A stretch of 12,640 nt of DNA from Pleurocapsa sp. MO_226.B13 (GCA_030064795.1 JASJEI010000111.1:1-12640), one strand, 5' to 3'. Shown: positions 1 to 6,937, numbered from the stretch's first letter. The notes: generated by a model from the sequence alone, not told the origin. Program-made: numbers and translations.

Positions 1-1
1 A

Positions 2-46
2 GAGTCTGTGCCAAATATTGAAGATTATGATCAATTTTTCCGTTAA
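2..46 (+). CDS. possible C-terminal tail of a gene starting upstream
   Basis: Frame 2 of the plus strand is open from the window edge to a TAA at 44-46 and reads ESVPNIEDYDQFFR. The acidic and aromatic composition looks like a protein C-terminus, but 14 residues are too few to identify a family. The other two plus frames also contain short open stretches, so this may be chance. Confidence 0.25.
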   Translation, partial: ESVPNIEDYDQFFR

Positions 47-120
47 ACTGTGTGCCTGCTTTTCAAATAAGTCCTGACCAATTTATTGCTCAAATTGGGT
101 TAATTAGAATAGGTATTGTC

Positions 121-156
121 GAGCGAGCGAGCGAGCGAGCGAGCGAGCGAGCGAGC
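121..156. repeat. (GAGC)9 tetranucleotide tandem repeat
   Basis: Nine perfect uninterrupted copies of GAGC, preceded by one C that begins the same pattern and followed by AGGC. It lies about 20 bp upstream of the extended -10 box that probably drives the mobilization genes. The frame through the repeat encodes a Ser-Glu-Arg-Ala repeat, an artefact rather than a gene. Such arrays can change copy number by slippage; any regulatory effect here is inference. Confidence 0.9.
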
Positions 157-175
157 AGGCGCATTGTATTACATT

Positions 176-184
176 TGCTATAAT
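176..184 (+). promoter_or_regulatory. extended -10 promoter for the mobilization genes
   Basis: A perfect consensus extended -10, TGCTATAAT, lies here. No good -35 is visible at the usual spacing, which the TGn extension can compensate for. The predicted start would be near 191, giving a leader of about 95 nt before the GTG at 286 that includes the 219-231 hairpin. The arms GCATTG (161-166) and CAATGC (203-208) flank the box, so a bound repressor or a relaxosome protein could control it (inference). Confidence 0.5.
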
Positions 185-218
185 AGCGTTTACATGATTC
201 TGCAATGCTCTACTCGGC

Positions 219-231
219 GGGGGATACCCCC
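219..231. promoter_or_regulatory. GC hairpin in the mob leader, possible oriT component
   Basis: GGGGG-ATA-CCCCC forms a short perfect hairpin, followed by TG and another C-run (CACCCCC). It lies upstream of mobC, where oriT of many mobilizable replicons is found. I cannot recognise a family nic site in it, so the oriT assignment is positional inference. It could equally be an mRNA leader hairpin. Confidence 0.4.
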
Positions 232-285
232 TGCACCCCCAACCAAAGATTACTTATTTTTTAGATCGTTAATGATTTTTTCACC

Positions 286-726
286 GTGCCAGAACCCGAA
301 CAGAAGACCAAGATCGTCACAATAAGATTTAAACCCAGCCAACTAGAAGAGATAGATGCTCAAGCCAAGGCGGTTAACCTAACTCGCAGTGCCTATATGA
401 CTCGAAAATTAACGGGACAGAGTGTGTTACCTGCCCGTGTTCCTGCGGTAAATTGGCAACTTTATGGCGAGTTAGCAGAGATTGCTTCATCCTTGCCAGC
501 TATCGGGAACAACATTAATCAGATAGCTAAAGCCCTAAACACAGCCCAGAAGAAGGGAGAACTAATTCCCAAATTTATACCAAAGCCTGAAAGCTTAGAA
601 GACGCTTTAAAGTTAATCGAGATGATGAAAGAAAAACTTATAGAAGTTAGGTTGGCTCTATCTGGGGTTAAGCAAGACGACGACATTAATCTGGATGGTA
701 ATTGCGATTCGAGATCGGGGTATTAG
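286..726 (+). CDS. mobC: MobC-like relaxosome accessory protein
   Basis: Small DNA-binding accessory protein of a conjugative mobilization system, expected to bind oriT and help the relaxase open the DNA. Residues about 8-42 (TIRFKPSQLEEIDAQAKA, then NLTRSAYMTRKL) resemble a ribbon-helix-helix domain. Residues about 57-90 carry the MobC-like pattern NWQLYGELAEIAS followed by GNNINQIAKALN. The length of 146 residues suits the family. The start must be the GTG at 286: the upstream frame closes with TAG at 262 and offers no ATG. No Shine-Dalgarno sequence is visible, so translation may be weak. It is the first gene of a plus-strand run that ends with the relaxase; 60 bp separate it from the next gene. 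The family call is from motif recognition, not a search. Confidence 0.82.
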   Translation: MPEPEQKTKIVTIRFKPSQLEEIDAQAKAVNLTRSAYMTRKLTGQSVLPARVPAVNWQLYGELAEIASSLPAIGNNINQIAKALNTAQKKGELIPKFIPKPESLEDALKLIEMMKEKLIEVRLALSGVKQDDDINLDGNCDSRSGY

Positions 727-786
727 GCTAGGCTGAAGCTATATTAATAAATTTATCTAAAAAATTAATTAAATCTTTAACAACTA

Positions 787-1188
787 ATGAATAAGCCTAT
801 TACTCTAAACCTACCAGAAGATGTTTATAACCGCGCATCAGGACTTGCCCAACTAATCGGACGCGATTTAGCTGATGTATTGATAGAAGCCATTTCTCTA
901 TCTTTGTCTTCTACTAGTCCTATAAATGATAGCGATCGCCTTCAAACCGAATCTATTAAGTCTTTATCCGATCGCGAAGTTATGGCAATGAGCGAATTAC
1001 AGATGGAATCAGAGCAGGATCTTCGATTGAGTCAACTGCTTTCAAAACAACAGGCAGATACACTCAGCGAAGCAGAAAGACCTGAATTATGGACATTGAT
1101 GCAAATTTACCAAACTCTGCTGGTAAAAAAGGCAGTAGCTTTGCGTGAAGCTGTCGAGCGTGGCTTGAGAGAACCCTTATCAGCATGA
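787..1188 (+). CDS. small protein with RHH-like N-terminus, partner of the HNH protein
   Basis: A 133-residue protein. Residues 1-45 (ITLNLPEDVYNRASGLAQ, then RDLADVLIEAISLSLS) resemble the N-terminal ribbon-helix-helix of CopG-like proteins. The remainder is acidic and helical, with Leu/Glu/Gln-rich stretches (MSELQMESEQDLRLSQLL, ALREAVERGL). It overlaps the following HNH gene by 4 bp (ATGA), so the two are translationally coupled. No Shine-Dalgarno is seen before the ATG at 787. I recall such short proteins paired with HNH genes in cyanobacteria. An antitoxin- or immunity-like or DNA-binding partner role is a guess from the pairing and RHH-like start. A HIP1 octamer lies inside the gene at 932-939. 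Confidence 0.6.
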   Translation: MNKPITLNLPEDVYNRASGLAQLIGRDLADVLIEAISLSLSSTSPINDSDRLQTESIKSLSDREVMAMSELQMESEQDLRLSQLLSKQQADTLSEAERPELWTLMQIYQTLLVKKAVALREAVERGLREPLSA

Positions 1189-1649
1189 TTAATGATGCTT
1201 TAAAAAAGCAGATTCGCAAGGAAGCTGGAAATCGTTGTGGCTATTGCCTCAGTTTACAAAAATACGTTTTAGGAAAATTAGAAATCGACCATATTATTCC
1301 CCAAGCCAAAGGTGGTACGGACAACCCCGATAATCTCTGGTTGGCTTGTCGCTTGTGTAATGGATACAAAGAAATTCAACAACGTGGTTGGACTCGGCGA
1401 CGCAGGTTCGCCGTCCCCCACGTTCAAACTACAGCCTTAGACCCAAATACGGGAAAAACTTCCCAGCTTTTTAATCCCAGAAAACAGAAATGGTCGCGAC
1501 ATTTTCAATGGAACAGTAACGGAACTCAAATAGAAGGAAAAACAGCTACTGGTAGAGCTACAGTTAATGCCAAAAAGCTCAATAATTTTATAGCTGTCAC
1601 TGTCAGGGAACAGTGGGTACAAGCGGGTTGGCATCCACCAAGTAATTAG
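1185..1649 (+). CDS. HNH endonuclease
   Basis: A 154-residue stand-alone HNH nuclease. The core is at residues 15-60: RCGYC (Cys18, Cys21), then EIDHIIPQAKGG with Asp35-His36, Asn50 in DNPDNLW, and ACRLCN with Cys55 and Cys58. The four cysteines form the zinc-knuckle variant and His36 is the expected catalytic base, so the nuclease looks intact. The C-terminal half (FNPRKQKWSRHFQWN, then TGRATVNAKKLNN) is Arg/Lys-rich and resembles the tail of cyanobacterial HNH proteins. The start overlaps the previous gene by 4 bp, and the relaxase begins 20 bp downstream. Its target is unknown; it could be a mobile homing-type nuclease, a defence or toxin nuclease with the upstream protein as partner, or a helper of the mobilization module. 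Confidence 0.85.
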   Translation: MINDALKKQIRKEAGNRCGYCLSLQKYVLGKLEIDHIIPQAKGGTDNPDNLWLACRLCNGYKEIQQRGWTRRRRFAVPHVQTTALDPNTGKTSQLFNPRKQKWSRHFQWNSNGTQIEGKTATGRATVNAKKLNNFIAVTVREQWVQAGWHPPSN

Positions 1650-1669
1650 AGAATAATCATGAAGAAACG

Positions 1670-3451
1670 ATGATCGGTCATATCGAACACGGCAGCGACT
1701 TTGGCGGTTTGTTTCGCTATCTTCTGGCTGAAGACAAAGGAGCGAGAATTATTGGGGGTTCGGCTGCGGGAAGAAACGCCCTTGAATTAACTCAAGAATT
1801 TAACAACTGTGCCGACCAGCGTAGGACTACAACCAAGCCTGTTAAGCACTTCATTGTTAGTTTTTCTCCCGAAGATGGCTATGTATCTGATGAGGCTAAA
1901 GCGTCGATTGCCAAATCCGCAGTTGAAGAACTGGGCTATACCTACAATCAATATGTAGTGGTGGATCATAATCGTGATGACCCTGGACACAACTGGAATC
2001 ACGACCACGACCACATTCACATTGCGGTCAACATGATTACTCTCGATGGCAAGAGAGTCGATGATTGGCAAGACAAACGCAAGTTTGAAGAGATACTTAG
2101 ACAGTTAGAAGTAAGAGAGCAACTAACGATTGTTACTCCCTCAAAAGAAAGAAAGCGTAAAGCCCTATCTCACGGGCAAACGCAGCGAATTAAACGAGAA
2201 ACTAAGGAATACTTTGAGGGCGATCGCGCCCGTCTACCAGAGATTCCTTTAATGACCAAGTTACAGGCTGCTATCGATAAGGCGAGTGAGGATAAGCCAG
2301 ACTTGACTACATTTATTGGTCGGTTACAGGGTTTAAATATTGATGTCAGACCCACTATTTCTGATAAGGGAAGAAAGCGTATTAGCTATCGATTAGAAGA
2401 TCTTAAAGTAAGGGGAAGTAAATTACATAATGGTTCTTTTCCCAAGTTGATTTCCCAACGGGGTATTGATTTTAATTTAAGTAGAGATAAACCAGCTATG
2501 GATGCAGCTTGTTTGGGTCAACTGGTCAGTATTCGCTCAGAGAAACAAGTAACATGGTCAGAGATCGATCTGGTGAGTTATTTGCCGTCTGCACTCAAAA
2601 ATAATCTTCCCCAAGTACAGACGAATCCTATAAAAGAAGAAAAACAGTTGACAAGTGATGTAGAGGATAAATTCGTCAACCCTGAGCCCCCAAAACTTAC
2701 TGACTCTAAACTGTTAGAAATCAAATCCTCTGTAGAAAAATGGCTCTTAAAGCGTCCCCATGAACCAAGGCGGGAAATAATTCAAAATATTCAAACAGAG
2801 ATTAAAAGGTTGGAAAGGCTTAAAGTATCAGGAGAGCGAAGAATTAACGCTCAAATACGAGAGCTAAACCAATTGTCACCTCGTTCTCTACTCAATCCCT
2901 TTGGAGTTGGTTCCGATATCATTGAAGAGAAAAAAACTCAAATACAGCTAAATAAGTCTAAATTAAAAGACATTGAGCGTGAGTTAAAGACAGCTAATAA
3001 TAACCTTGACAAATGGCAACACAAAGCCCAAGTTTACCAGGATTGGATTTTGTCACCGAAAACACGTGAGATGGAAAGATTAGCCAAGCTACTTTCAACA
3101 CCCGATATTATTAATCGCCTAAATAAGATAGAACAAGGGTATAAAATCTATGATTGTGCCAGCTATATCTTGAAGCAGTTGGGAGAATCAGAACGAGAGA
3201 TGCGCTATTTTCTAGGTAAGTTATATCGTATTGAAGAACGAGACAAGATTTTGACCATTTCTCGTCAAGATGACTCGGAAAATCTTTATACAGCATCAGA
3301 TTTTCGAGAGTCAGGAGGAATTATTAAAATCTCTCGGTTTAATTTGACTGAACAGGACATTGAAAATTTATCTGAAGCAGTTCGATATTTAAAACAAGAA
3401 AAAAAAATTAGCCGTCAGGTAGAAGATAAAGGATTTGAAATCGGTGATTGA
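1670..3451 (+). CDS. mobA: relaxase/mobilization nuclease (MOBP-like)
   Basis: A 593-residue conjugative relaxase that would nick oriT and lead the transferred strand. The N-terminal nuclease domain spans about residues 1-150. GGLFRYLLAEDKG contains Tyr17, the candidate nucleophile. VKHFIVSFSPEDG (58-70) resembles the second relaxase motif. The metal-binding motif HDHDHIHIAVN (111-121) is the characteristic histidine triad. Residues about 350-455 are Lys/Glu/Arg-rich and predicted coiled coil (RREIIQNIQTEIKRLERLK and following). The start ATG at 1670 follows a purine-rich stretch (GAAGAAACG). With mobC upstream it makes a mobilization pair without mating-pore genes in the window, so the replicon would be mobilizable rather than self-transmissible. 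I call MOBP-like from the motif pattern; MOBV is less likely. Confidence 0.85.
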   Translation: MIGHIEHGSDFGGLFRYLLAEDKGARIIGGSAAGRNALELTQEFNNCADQRRTTTKPVKHFIVSFSPEDGYVSDEAKASIAKSAVEELGYTYNQYVVVDHNRDDPGHNWNHDHDHIHIAVNMITLDGKRVDDWQDKRKFEEILRQLEVREQLTIVTPSKERKRKALSHGQTQRIKRETKEYFEGDRARLPEIPLMTKLQAAIDKASEDKPDLTTFIGRLQGLNIDVRPTISDKGRKRISYRLEDLKVRGSKLHNGSFPKLISQRGIDFNLSRDKPAMDAACLGQLVSIRSEKQVTWSEIDLVSYLPSALKNNLPQVQTNPIKEEKQLTSDVEDKFVNPEPPKLTDSKLLEIKSSVEKWLLKRPHEPRREIIQNIQTEIKRLERLKVSGERRINAQIRELNQLSPRSLLNPFGVGSDIIEEKKTQIQLNKSKLKDIERELKTANNNLDKWQHKAQVYQDWILSPKTREMERLAKLLSTPDIINRLNKIEQGYKIYDCASYILKQLGESEREMRYFLGKLYRIEERDKILTISRQDDSENLYTASDFRESGGIIKISRFNLTEQDIENLSEAVRYLKQEKKISRQVEDKGFEIGD

Positions 3452-3490
3452 AAAAAGTATGATAAAAGCGGTAACGAATTTTATGTTAGG

Positions 3491-3603
3491 GACGCTGCGT
3501 ACTGACAGGGATAGCAATATCTAGGTAAGTGCAACGCAGAAATTTCAATTTGCGAGAATTAAAGCCCGCGCTGTACCGTCAGGTCAGCGTCGGGTAAGTC
3601 ACA
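3491..3603 (+). mobile_element. possible relic of an IS200/IS605-type tnpB 3' end
   Basis: A dense set of stems: CTGCGT (3495-3500) with ACGCAG (3534-3539), GATA-GCAA-TATC at 3510-3521, and a compound hairpin at 3565-3594 (CCCG/CGGG, GCTG/CAGC, ACC-GTCA-GGT). A short plus-strand frame over it reads RRNFNLRELKPAL and ends in TAA at 3595. From memory, such a tail and terminal hairpin resemble the 3' ends of cyanobacterial tnpB elements, where the same DNA forms the omega RNA scaffold. No tnpB body is present, so at most this is a remnant. The assignment rests on recollection and structure only. Confidence 0.33.
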
Positions 3604-3800
3604 TTACGTTGATTTTGCTTCATCGGTTGTTGCACATTCCTCCCCTCTTCAAAATGTATTGCTTTTGTTCTATTCTGATTTCTTATTATTACAGTAAAAA
3701 TATTGGGCATTTCTTGATAACAATTTGGGCAAAACCAATACGATCTACTTTGATTTAAATGATGTAATAATTGAGTATGACAGCAAATGCAAATATTCAT
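3579..3800 (-). CDS. small zinc-ribbon protein of unknown function
   Basis: A 73-residue protein with two Cys pairs, C4-x2-C7 (MNICICC) and C24-x2-C27 (YWFCPNCYQEMP), which should form one zinc ribbon. I recall similar short proteins beginning with a CxxC pair and ending the ribbon with CYQEMP in many cyanobacteria; their role is not known to me. A strong Shine-Dalgarno, GAGGAG (complement of 3806-3811), sits 5 nt before the ATG and supports this start. The tail after the ribbon is Gln/Asn/Arg-rich. Its last residues (VTYPTLT) are encoded by the hairpin relic at 3565-3603, so the present C-terminus was probably formed by that insertion. The following 207 bp upstream (3801-4007) contain no other gene that I can support. 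Confidence 0.65.
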   Translation of the reverse strand: MNICICCHTQLLHHLNQSRSYWFCPNCYQEMPNIFTVIIRNQNRTKAIHFEEGRNVQQPMKQNQRNVTYPTLT

Positions 3801-4007
3801 TTTAGCTCCTCTTTTTTTCCTTCTTATTTAAGCGGTTTTAACAGATACTTTACCTATTAGTTGAAATAAGTATGACAATTTGAATTTTCTTGATGTTAAG
3901 TATTTATTAGCAACCAAATATTACTACAGAACAATTCTTGCTTTTTACAAAAACACTACCGTTTCGCTCTCGACTCCAAAACTCCTAAAAATGCGCCTAA
4001 ATTTTAT

Positions 4008-4256
4008 CTATATCTCAAACTGCTCTTCAAAAACTGTAAGAGAAGTTGGTTGACACTGCTTAATCTCAACTGTAATTCCAAAGGCTTTTTCTTGAACTAA
4101 ATCGTCAATATAGCCAGTTTGCCCTTGTTTTGCTTCTTTAACACTATCAAAAGGCCCAAAAAAGTAAGTACATCGGGGTATAGTAGTGCTAATTTCTACC
4201 CACCAAGGAATTTTTTGTTTGTTTATTGGTGAAAATAATTTAACTAAAGACTTCAT
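4008..4256 (-). CDS. DUF1816-like protein
   Basis: An 82-residue protein containing WWVEISTTIPRCTYFFGPF at about residues 18-36, followed by DSVKEAKQGQTGYIDDLVQE. This matches my memory of the cyanobacterial DUF1816 domain, whose consensus has WWVEI, PxCTYxFGPF, an AK segment and GYIxDL. The function of the family is unknown to me; its members are small soluble proteins. No signal peptide or membrane segment is visible. The Shine-Dalgarno is poor. It is co-directional with the LtrA-like gene but 87 bp away, and could be transcribed from its own promoter or by read-through. No clear terminator is seen. Confidence 0.72.
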   Translation of the reverse strand: MKSLVKLFSPINKQKIPWWVEISTTIPRCTYFFGPFDSVKEAKQGQTGYIDDLVQEKAFGITVEIKQCQPTSLTVFEEQFEI

Positions 4257-4343
4257 AATGAGTGCAGGTAATGGATAAAAAACCGTTGCCGCTCCAGCAG
4301 CATCTAACTATCTACTAGAGACAATGCAATGTATATAATTGGG

Positions 4344-5534
4344 CTAAGAAGAAACAATAACATTACGCAATTCGAGAATGATTTGCGTAGCACAAACTAT
4401 AGCTATAATCCCGATAAGTTCAATAGAAGCAAGATTGGTGCCAGCTATAGCGAGAATTATAATCAAAGCAGCGGAGCCAAAACGATATCCAATCCGAATT
4501 TTGCAGCGTCGAGGCTGATTACTAGCGATTAAACCAGTAAAATTAATAATTCCGAGAGCAAGAAAACATATTGCTACAGCCGAGCAAATCAACCAACGCT
4601 CTGCCTCTGGTAAGACTAAACTTGAAGCTTTTGATATAACCTTTTCTATACCAACCCCCGTTGCCGTAAGACCAATAGCTAGCGGTAAGTGCATATATAA
4701 CCACAGCTGATAAGCCCAAAGTCGACGAGAGCATGCACGAGCTGACTCGATCGCAGAACCACCAAGATTGTCAAAGTAAATCCACCACAAGCTGAAGGCT
4801 ATACTTATACCACACGCTAAAGAAAGTATGAGTAAGATGTCCCATTGCTGCTGAACGACACCATTAACTACACCGATAATAGACTCTCCAAGTACGATAA
4901 TGATAAATAGTCCAAAACGCTCTGGTAAATGCGAGGTGTGTGGAGCAAACTGTACGCTTAATTCTCCTATTAATAAGGGCGTTGCGAAGTCTACGATCAA
5001 CGCCAAAAACCAAAGAACAAAACGTAGGGGCATTGGTACAAACGCTGACACTAACCAAATTGCTCCCACAATTCCAAAGCTTATTACAAATTTTACTGTA
5101 AGCTTACGTGCTATGACTATATGACGCAGGGCGCGCTGATACTCAATGACGTTTAAAATACGAACAAGGGCATAAGAAAATGCAAAACCAGCTGAACTTT
5201 CTCCCAACCCATCATGTACGTTTACTGCCAACATGGCAATAAAAAACATTTGGATACCAGTTAGGAATCTATGTAATGGGTCATCAGTATCAAATCTAGT
5301 AGAATACAAAGTTGAACTAACCCATGACCACCAGAGCGGAGTAAATAGCATTATAAAACCAAGAAAACCAGAAGGTGAGACATCTTGATTAAGATTGTGT
5401 GCTATCTCTGCAATAACTGCGACAAAGATTAGATCGTAAAAAAGTTCTAGCCATGTTGCATGCCTTTCTATTCTATGTTCTTCGCCGATACGCAAAGCGG
5501 GGGGCTGCCACCAACTTTTTACTTTGCTAGTCAT
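4344..5534 (-). CDS. low temperature requirement A family membrane protein
   Basis: A 396-residue polytopic inner-membrane protein of the LtrA family, named after a Listeria gene needed for growth in the cold. The biochemical activity of the family is not established. The N-terminal signature is clear: WWQPPALRIGEEHRIERH, then ATWLELFYDLIFVAVIAEIAH at about residues 26-46. Many hydrophobic segments follow (for example FLGFIMLFTPLWWSWVSS, FGLFIIIVLGESIIGVV, LIIILAIAGTNLASIELIGI), enough for about eight or more helices. The motif LFIIIVLGESI is a further family hallmark. The length is typical and the gene looks complete. It starts 71 bp after the AraC-type regulator on the same strand, which suggests co-transcription and local control. 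Short ORFs on the opposite strand are shadows. Confidence 0.85.
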   Translation of the reverse strand: MTSKVKSWWQPPALRIGEEHRIERHATWLELFYDLIFVAVIAEIAHNLNQDVSPSGFLGFIMLFTPLWWSWVSSTLYSTRFDTDDPLHRFLTGIQMFFIAMLAVNVHDGLGESSAGFAFSYALVRILNVIEYQRALRHIVIARKLTVKFVISFGIVGAIWLVSAFVPMPLRFVLWFLALIVDFATPLLIGELSVQFAPHTSHLPERFGLFIIIVLGESIIGVVNGVVQQQWDILLILSLACGISIAFSLWWIYFDNLGGSAIESARACSRRLWAYQLWLYMHLPLAIGLTATGVGIEKVISKASSLVLPEAERWLICSAVAICFLALGIINFTGLIASNQPRRCKIRIGYRFGSAALIIILAIAGTNLASIELIGIIAIVCATQIILELRNVIVSS

Positions 5535-5605
5535 TTTTTCTCTGTAAAGTATTTATCTGAAGCGACATCCACATAAGTTATCTGGTTGAATGATTTTAGA
5601 GCTTA

Positions 5606-6241
5606 TTATTTCAAAGTTACTTGTACTGAGCCATCATGAATTTGCAGAATAGAACCTTGCTTAATACTATCTAGGTTGAATACCTCATCAGCAGCAGTGT
5701 TCTTATAAAGAATTGCAGCTATCTCTCGTACACAGATTTTTAATCTTTGTGCTTCTTCCGGTGTAAGGTTAGTAGCTTTCTGTTGGTTTAGCTGCGAAAG
5801 TAAGTCATTACAACTTTGATTTGCTATTCGCCAAGAGTGAGGAGTAGACTTATGAAACCGCAAAAATAAGCGACTGAAATGACGACGATCGAAATAGCCA
5901 ACAGCTTCGGTAATCTGTTCAATGGACTGGTTGGTTTCTAAAAGTAACTTACGCGCTTCTGCCATTCGACGCTCTGTAATCCATGTAAGTACAGTTTTTC
6001 CAGTATTGCGTCGCACGAGATCGGTTAGGTAGGCACGAGAGCGTCCAACTTCTTCAGCTACTTCACGAAGGCTTATCTGATTTCGGTAATTTTCTTCAAT
6101 AAAATTAAATACTTTACTTAGTACAGGACGTGGAGGACGTGATTCAAGCAATATTTGTTCAATTTTCACCAGCATGTTTGCACCAGTAAAAGAGCTAAAA
6201 TTTTCAATTGTACTATCGTTAGCAAAGTGGTCAAAATTCAT
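5606..6241 (-). CDS. AraC-type transcriptional regulator
   Basis: A 211-residue regulator with an AraC-type double helix-turn-helix at residues about 42-138. Helix pair one is ISLREVAEEVGRSRAYLTDL; the second includes SIEQITEAVGYFDRRHFSR followed by LFLRFHKSTPHSWR, the conserved end of the fold. The N-terminal 40 residues are too short for a sugar-binding cupin. An unfamiliar C-terminal region of about 70 residues (EEAQRLKICVREIAAILY and on) follows the DNA-binding domain, an uncommon order since AraC proteins usually end with it. An internal Met at residue 23 could be an alternative start. The LtrA-like gene lies 71 bp downstream on the same strand and is the likely target. The upstream region (6242-6348) has no clear operator. 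Confidence 0.8.
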   Translation of the reverse strand: MNFDHFANDSTIENFSSFTGANMLVKIEQILLESRPPRPVLSKVFNFIEENYRNQISLREVAEEVGRSRAYLTDLVRRNTGKTVLTWITERRMAEARKLLLETNQSIEQITEAVGYFDRRHFSRLFLRFHKSTPHSWRIANQSCNDLLSQLNQQKATNLTPEEAQRLKICVREIAAILYKNTAADEVFNLDSIKQGSILQIHDGSVQVTLK

Positions 6242-6446
6242 GACATTATTCTCACTTACAAAAATGTTTGTTGTGGGATAAAGGATGAGTGAAGCACATA
6301 TAGAATGGTATTCAAAGCTCTAATTGTTTTTTATCGGGCTTCGCTCCTGAAGGCAGAAGTTTTAGGGCGTGACGTGCGATCGTCGGTTTGAGTTTTCTTC
6401 TTATACACGAGAAATAACGCGACGCGGGAAATAAATTTCCCGTAGG

Positions 6447-6476
6447 TTTACAGTTTTGAAACCAAATCTTTATATA
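6447..6476 (+). promoter_or_regulatory. sigma70-like promoter for the structured RNA
   Basis: TTTACA (6447-6452) and TATATA (6471-6476) are separated by 18 bp, close to the consensus layout. The predicted start is near 6483, exactly where the first stem of the structured region begins (6481). That agreement supports plus-strand transcription of the RNA. Confidence 0.5.
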
Positions 6477-6480
6477 ACAA

Positions 6481-6854
6481 AGCTTTCGGGCATTGTATAA
6501 TAGTTGGGAAATTCAGTTTTAACTGATAGCCCAAAGCTGAAAAAGCTGGGGCATTATCTAGAAGATTCCTGCGAGGCGCAGGATAAATTGAGAGTTAGCT
6601 TGGTTGTGGCAAATTGCCAAGGTCGGAGTCGATCTATATAGACCAACCAAGCATTATAAATAGCAAACCGCGAACAAGTAAGCGAGTCTTACTGTAGGTG
6701 TCTCAATTCCCCTGACTAGCGGTTGTCTTGAAAGCTAGAAAAGTATAGTCAGATAGCCGTTTTGTGCAAACGCTCGCAGGGCGACAAGCTATGCCCAACT
6801 TAAGCGCCAGAATCTCCTAAATTCTATTTAGGAGAGTGGCTCAATTTCGCGCTT
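6481..6854 (+). ncRNA. candidate structured RNA, about 370 nt, with a pseudoknot
   Basis: Stems in order: AGCTTT/AAAGCT plus GGGC/GCCC (6481-6538) around TCAGTT-TT-AACTGA; CCTGCG-AGG-CGCAGG (6568-6583), extended by TTAT/ATAA; AATTGAGA (6586-6593) with TCTCAATT (6701-6708); a three-way domain closed by GCTTGGTTG/CAACCAAGC (6598-6652); AGTAAG/CTTACT (6677-6693); CTGACTA/TAGTCAG (6712-6752); CGTTT/AAACG (6758-6772); a 10-bp perfect hairpin at 6813-6835 within GCCA/TGGC and AAGC/GCTT. AACCGC (6666-6671) pairs with GCGGTT (6719-6724), crossing other helices. CTGACTA directly followed by GCGGTT and later TATAGTC resembles P7/P3 of group I introns, but a normal P4-P6 and an exon context are missing. 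I do not recognise a named family. It lacks an open frame. Confidence 0.5.
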
Positions 6855-6876
6855 CCTTACTACTTTTTGGGTTCCG

Positions 6877-6937
6877 TGACCCCCGCCAAACCGAAGGTTG
6901 GCGGTCTTCAATTGCAGGGGGGGTCAGAATCCCCCTG
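6877..6937. other. competing C/G-run hairpins downstream of the RNA
   Basis: A hairpin with arms CCGCCAA (6883-6889) and TTGGCGG (6898-6904) is strong. A run of seven G (6917-6923) can pair either upstream, TGACCCCC (6877-6884) with GGGGGTCA (6919-6926), or downstream, CAGGGGG (6915-6921) with CCCCCTG (6931-6937). The two pairings exclude each other, as in an attenuator or switch. No U-run follows either, so neither is a classical intrinsic terminator. Function is unknown. Confidence 0.45.

Noticed and set aside
116..325. Plus-strand open frame starting with a Ser-Glu-Arg-Ala repeat
   Set aside because: It is the translation of the (GAGC)9 microsatellite, overlaps the promoter, hairpin and mobC start, and has no coding character outside the repeat.
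4329..5124. Plus-strand open frames antisense to the LtrA-like gene (4329-4532, 4900-5124)
   Set aside because: They lie fully opposite a well-supported membrane-protein gene and show no domain or composition of their own.
6481..6854. Group II intron, tmRNA, RNase P RNA or type V-K tracrRNA as identity of the structured RNA
   Set aside because: No domain V-like hairpin with its bulge and no reverse transcriptase, no tmRNA or RNase P conserved segments that I recognise, and no Cas12k or CRISPR repeat nearby.
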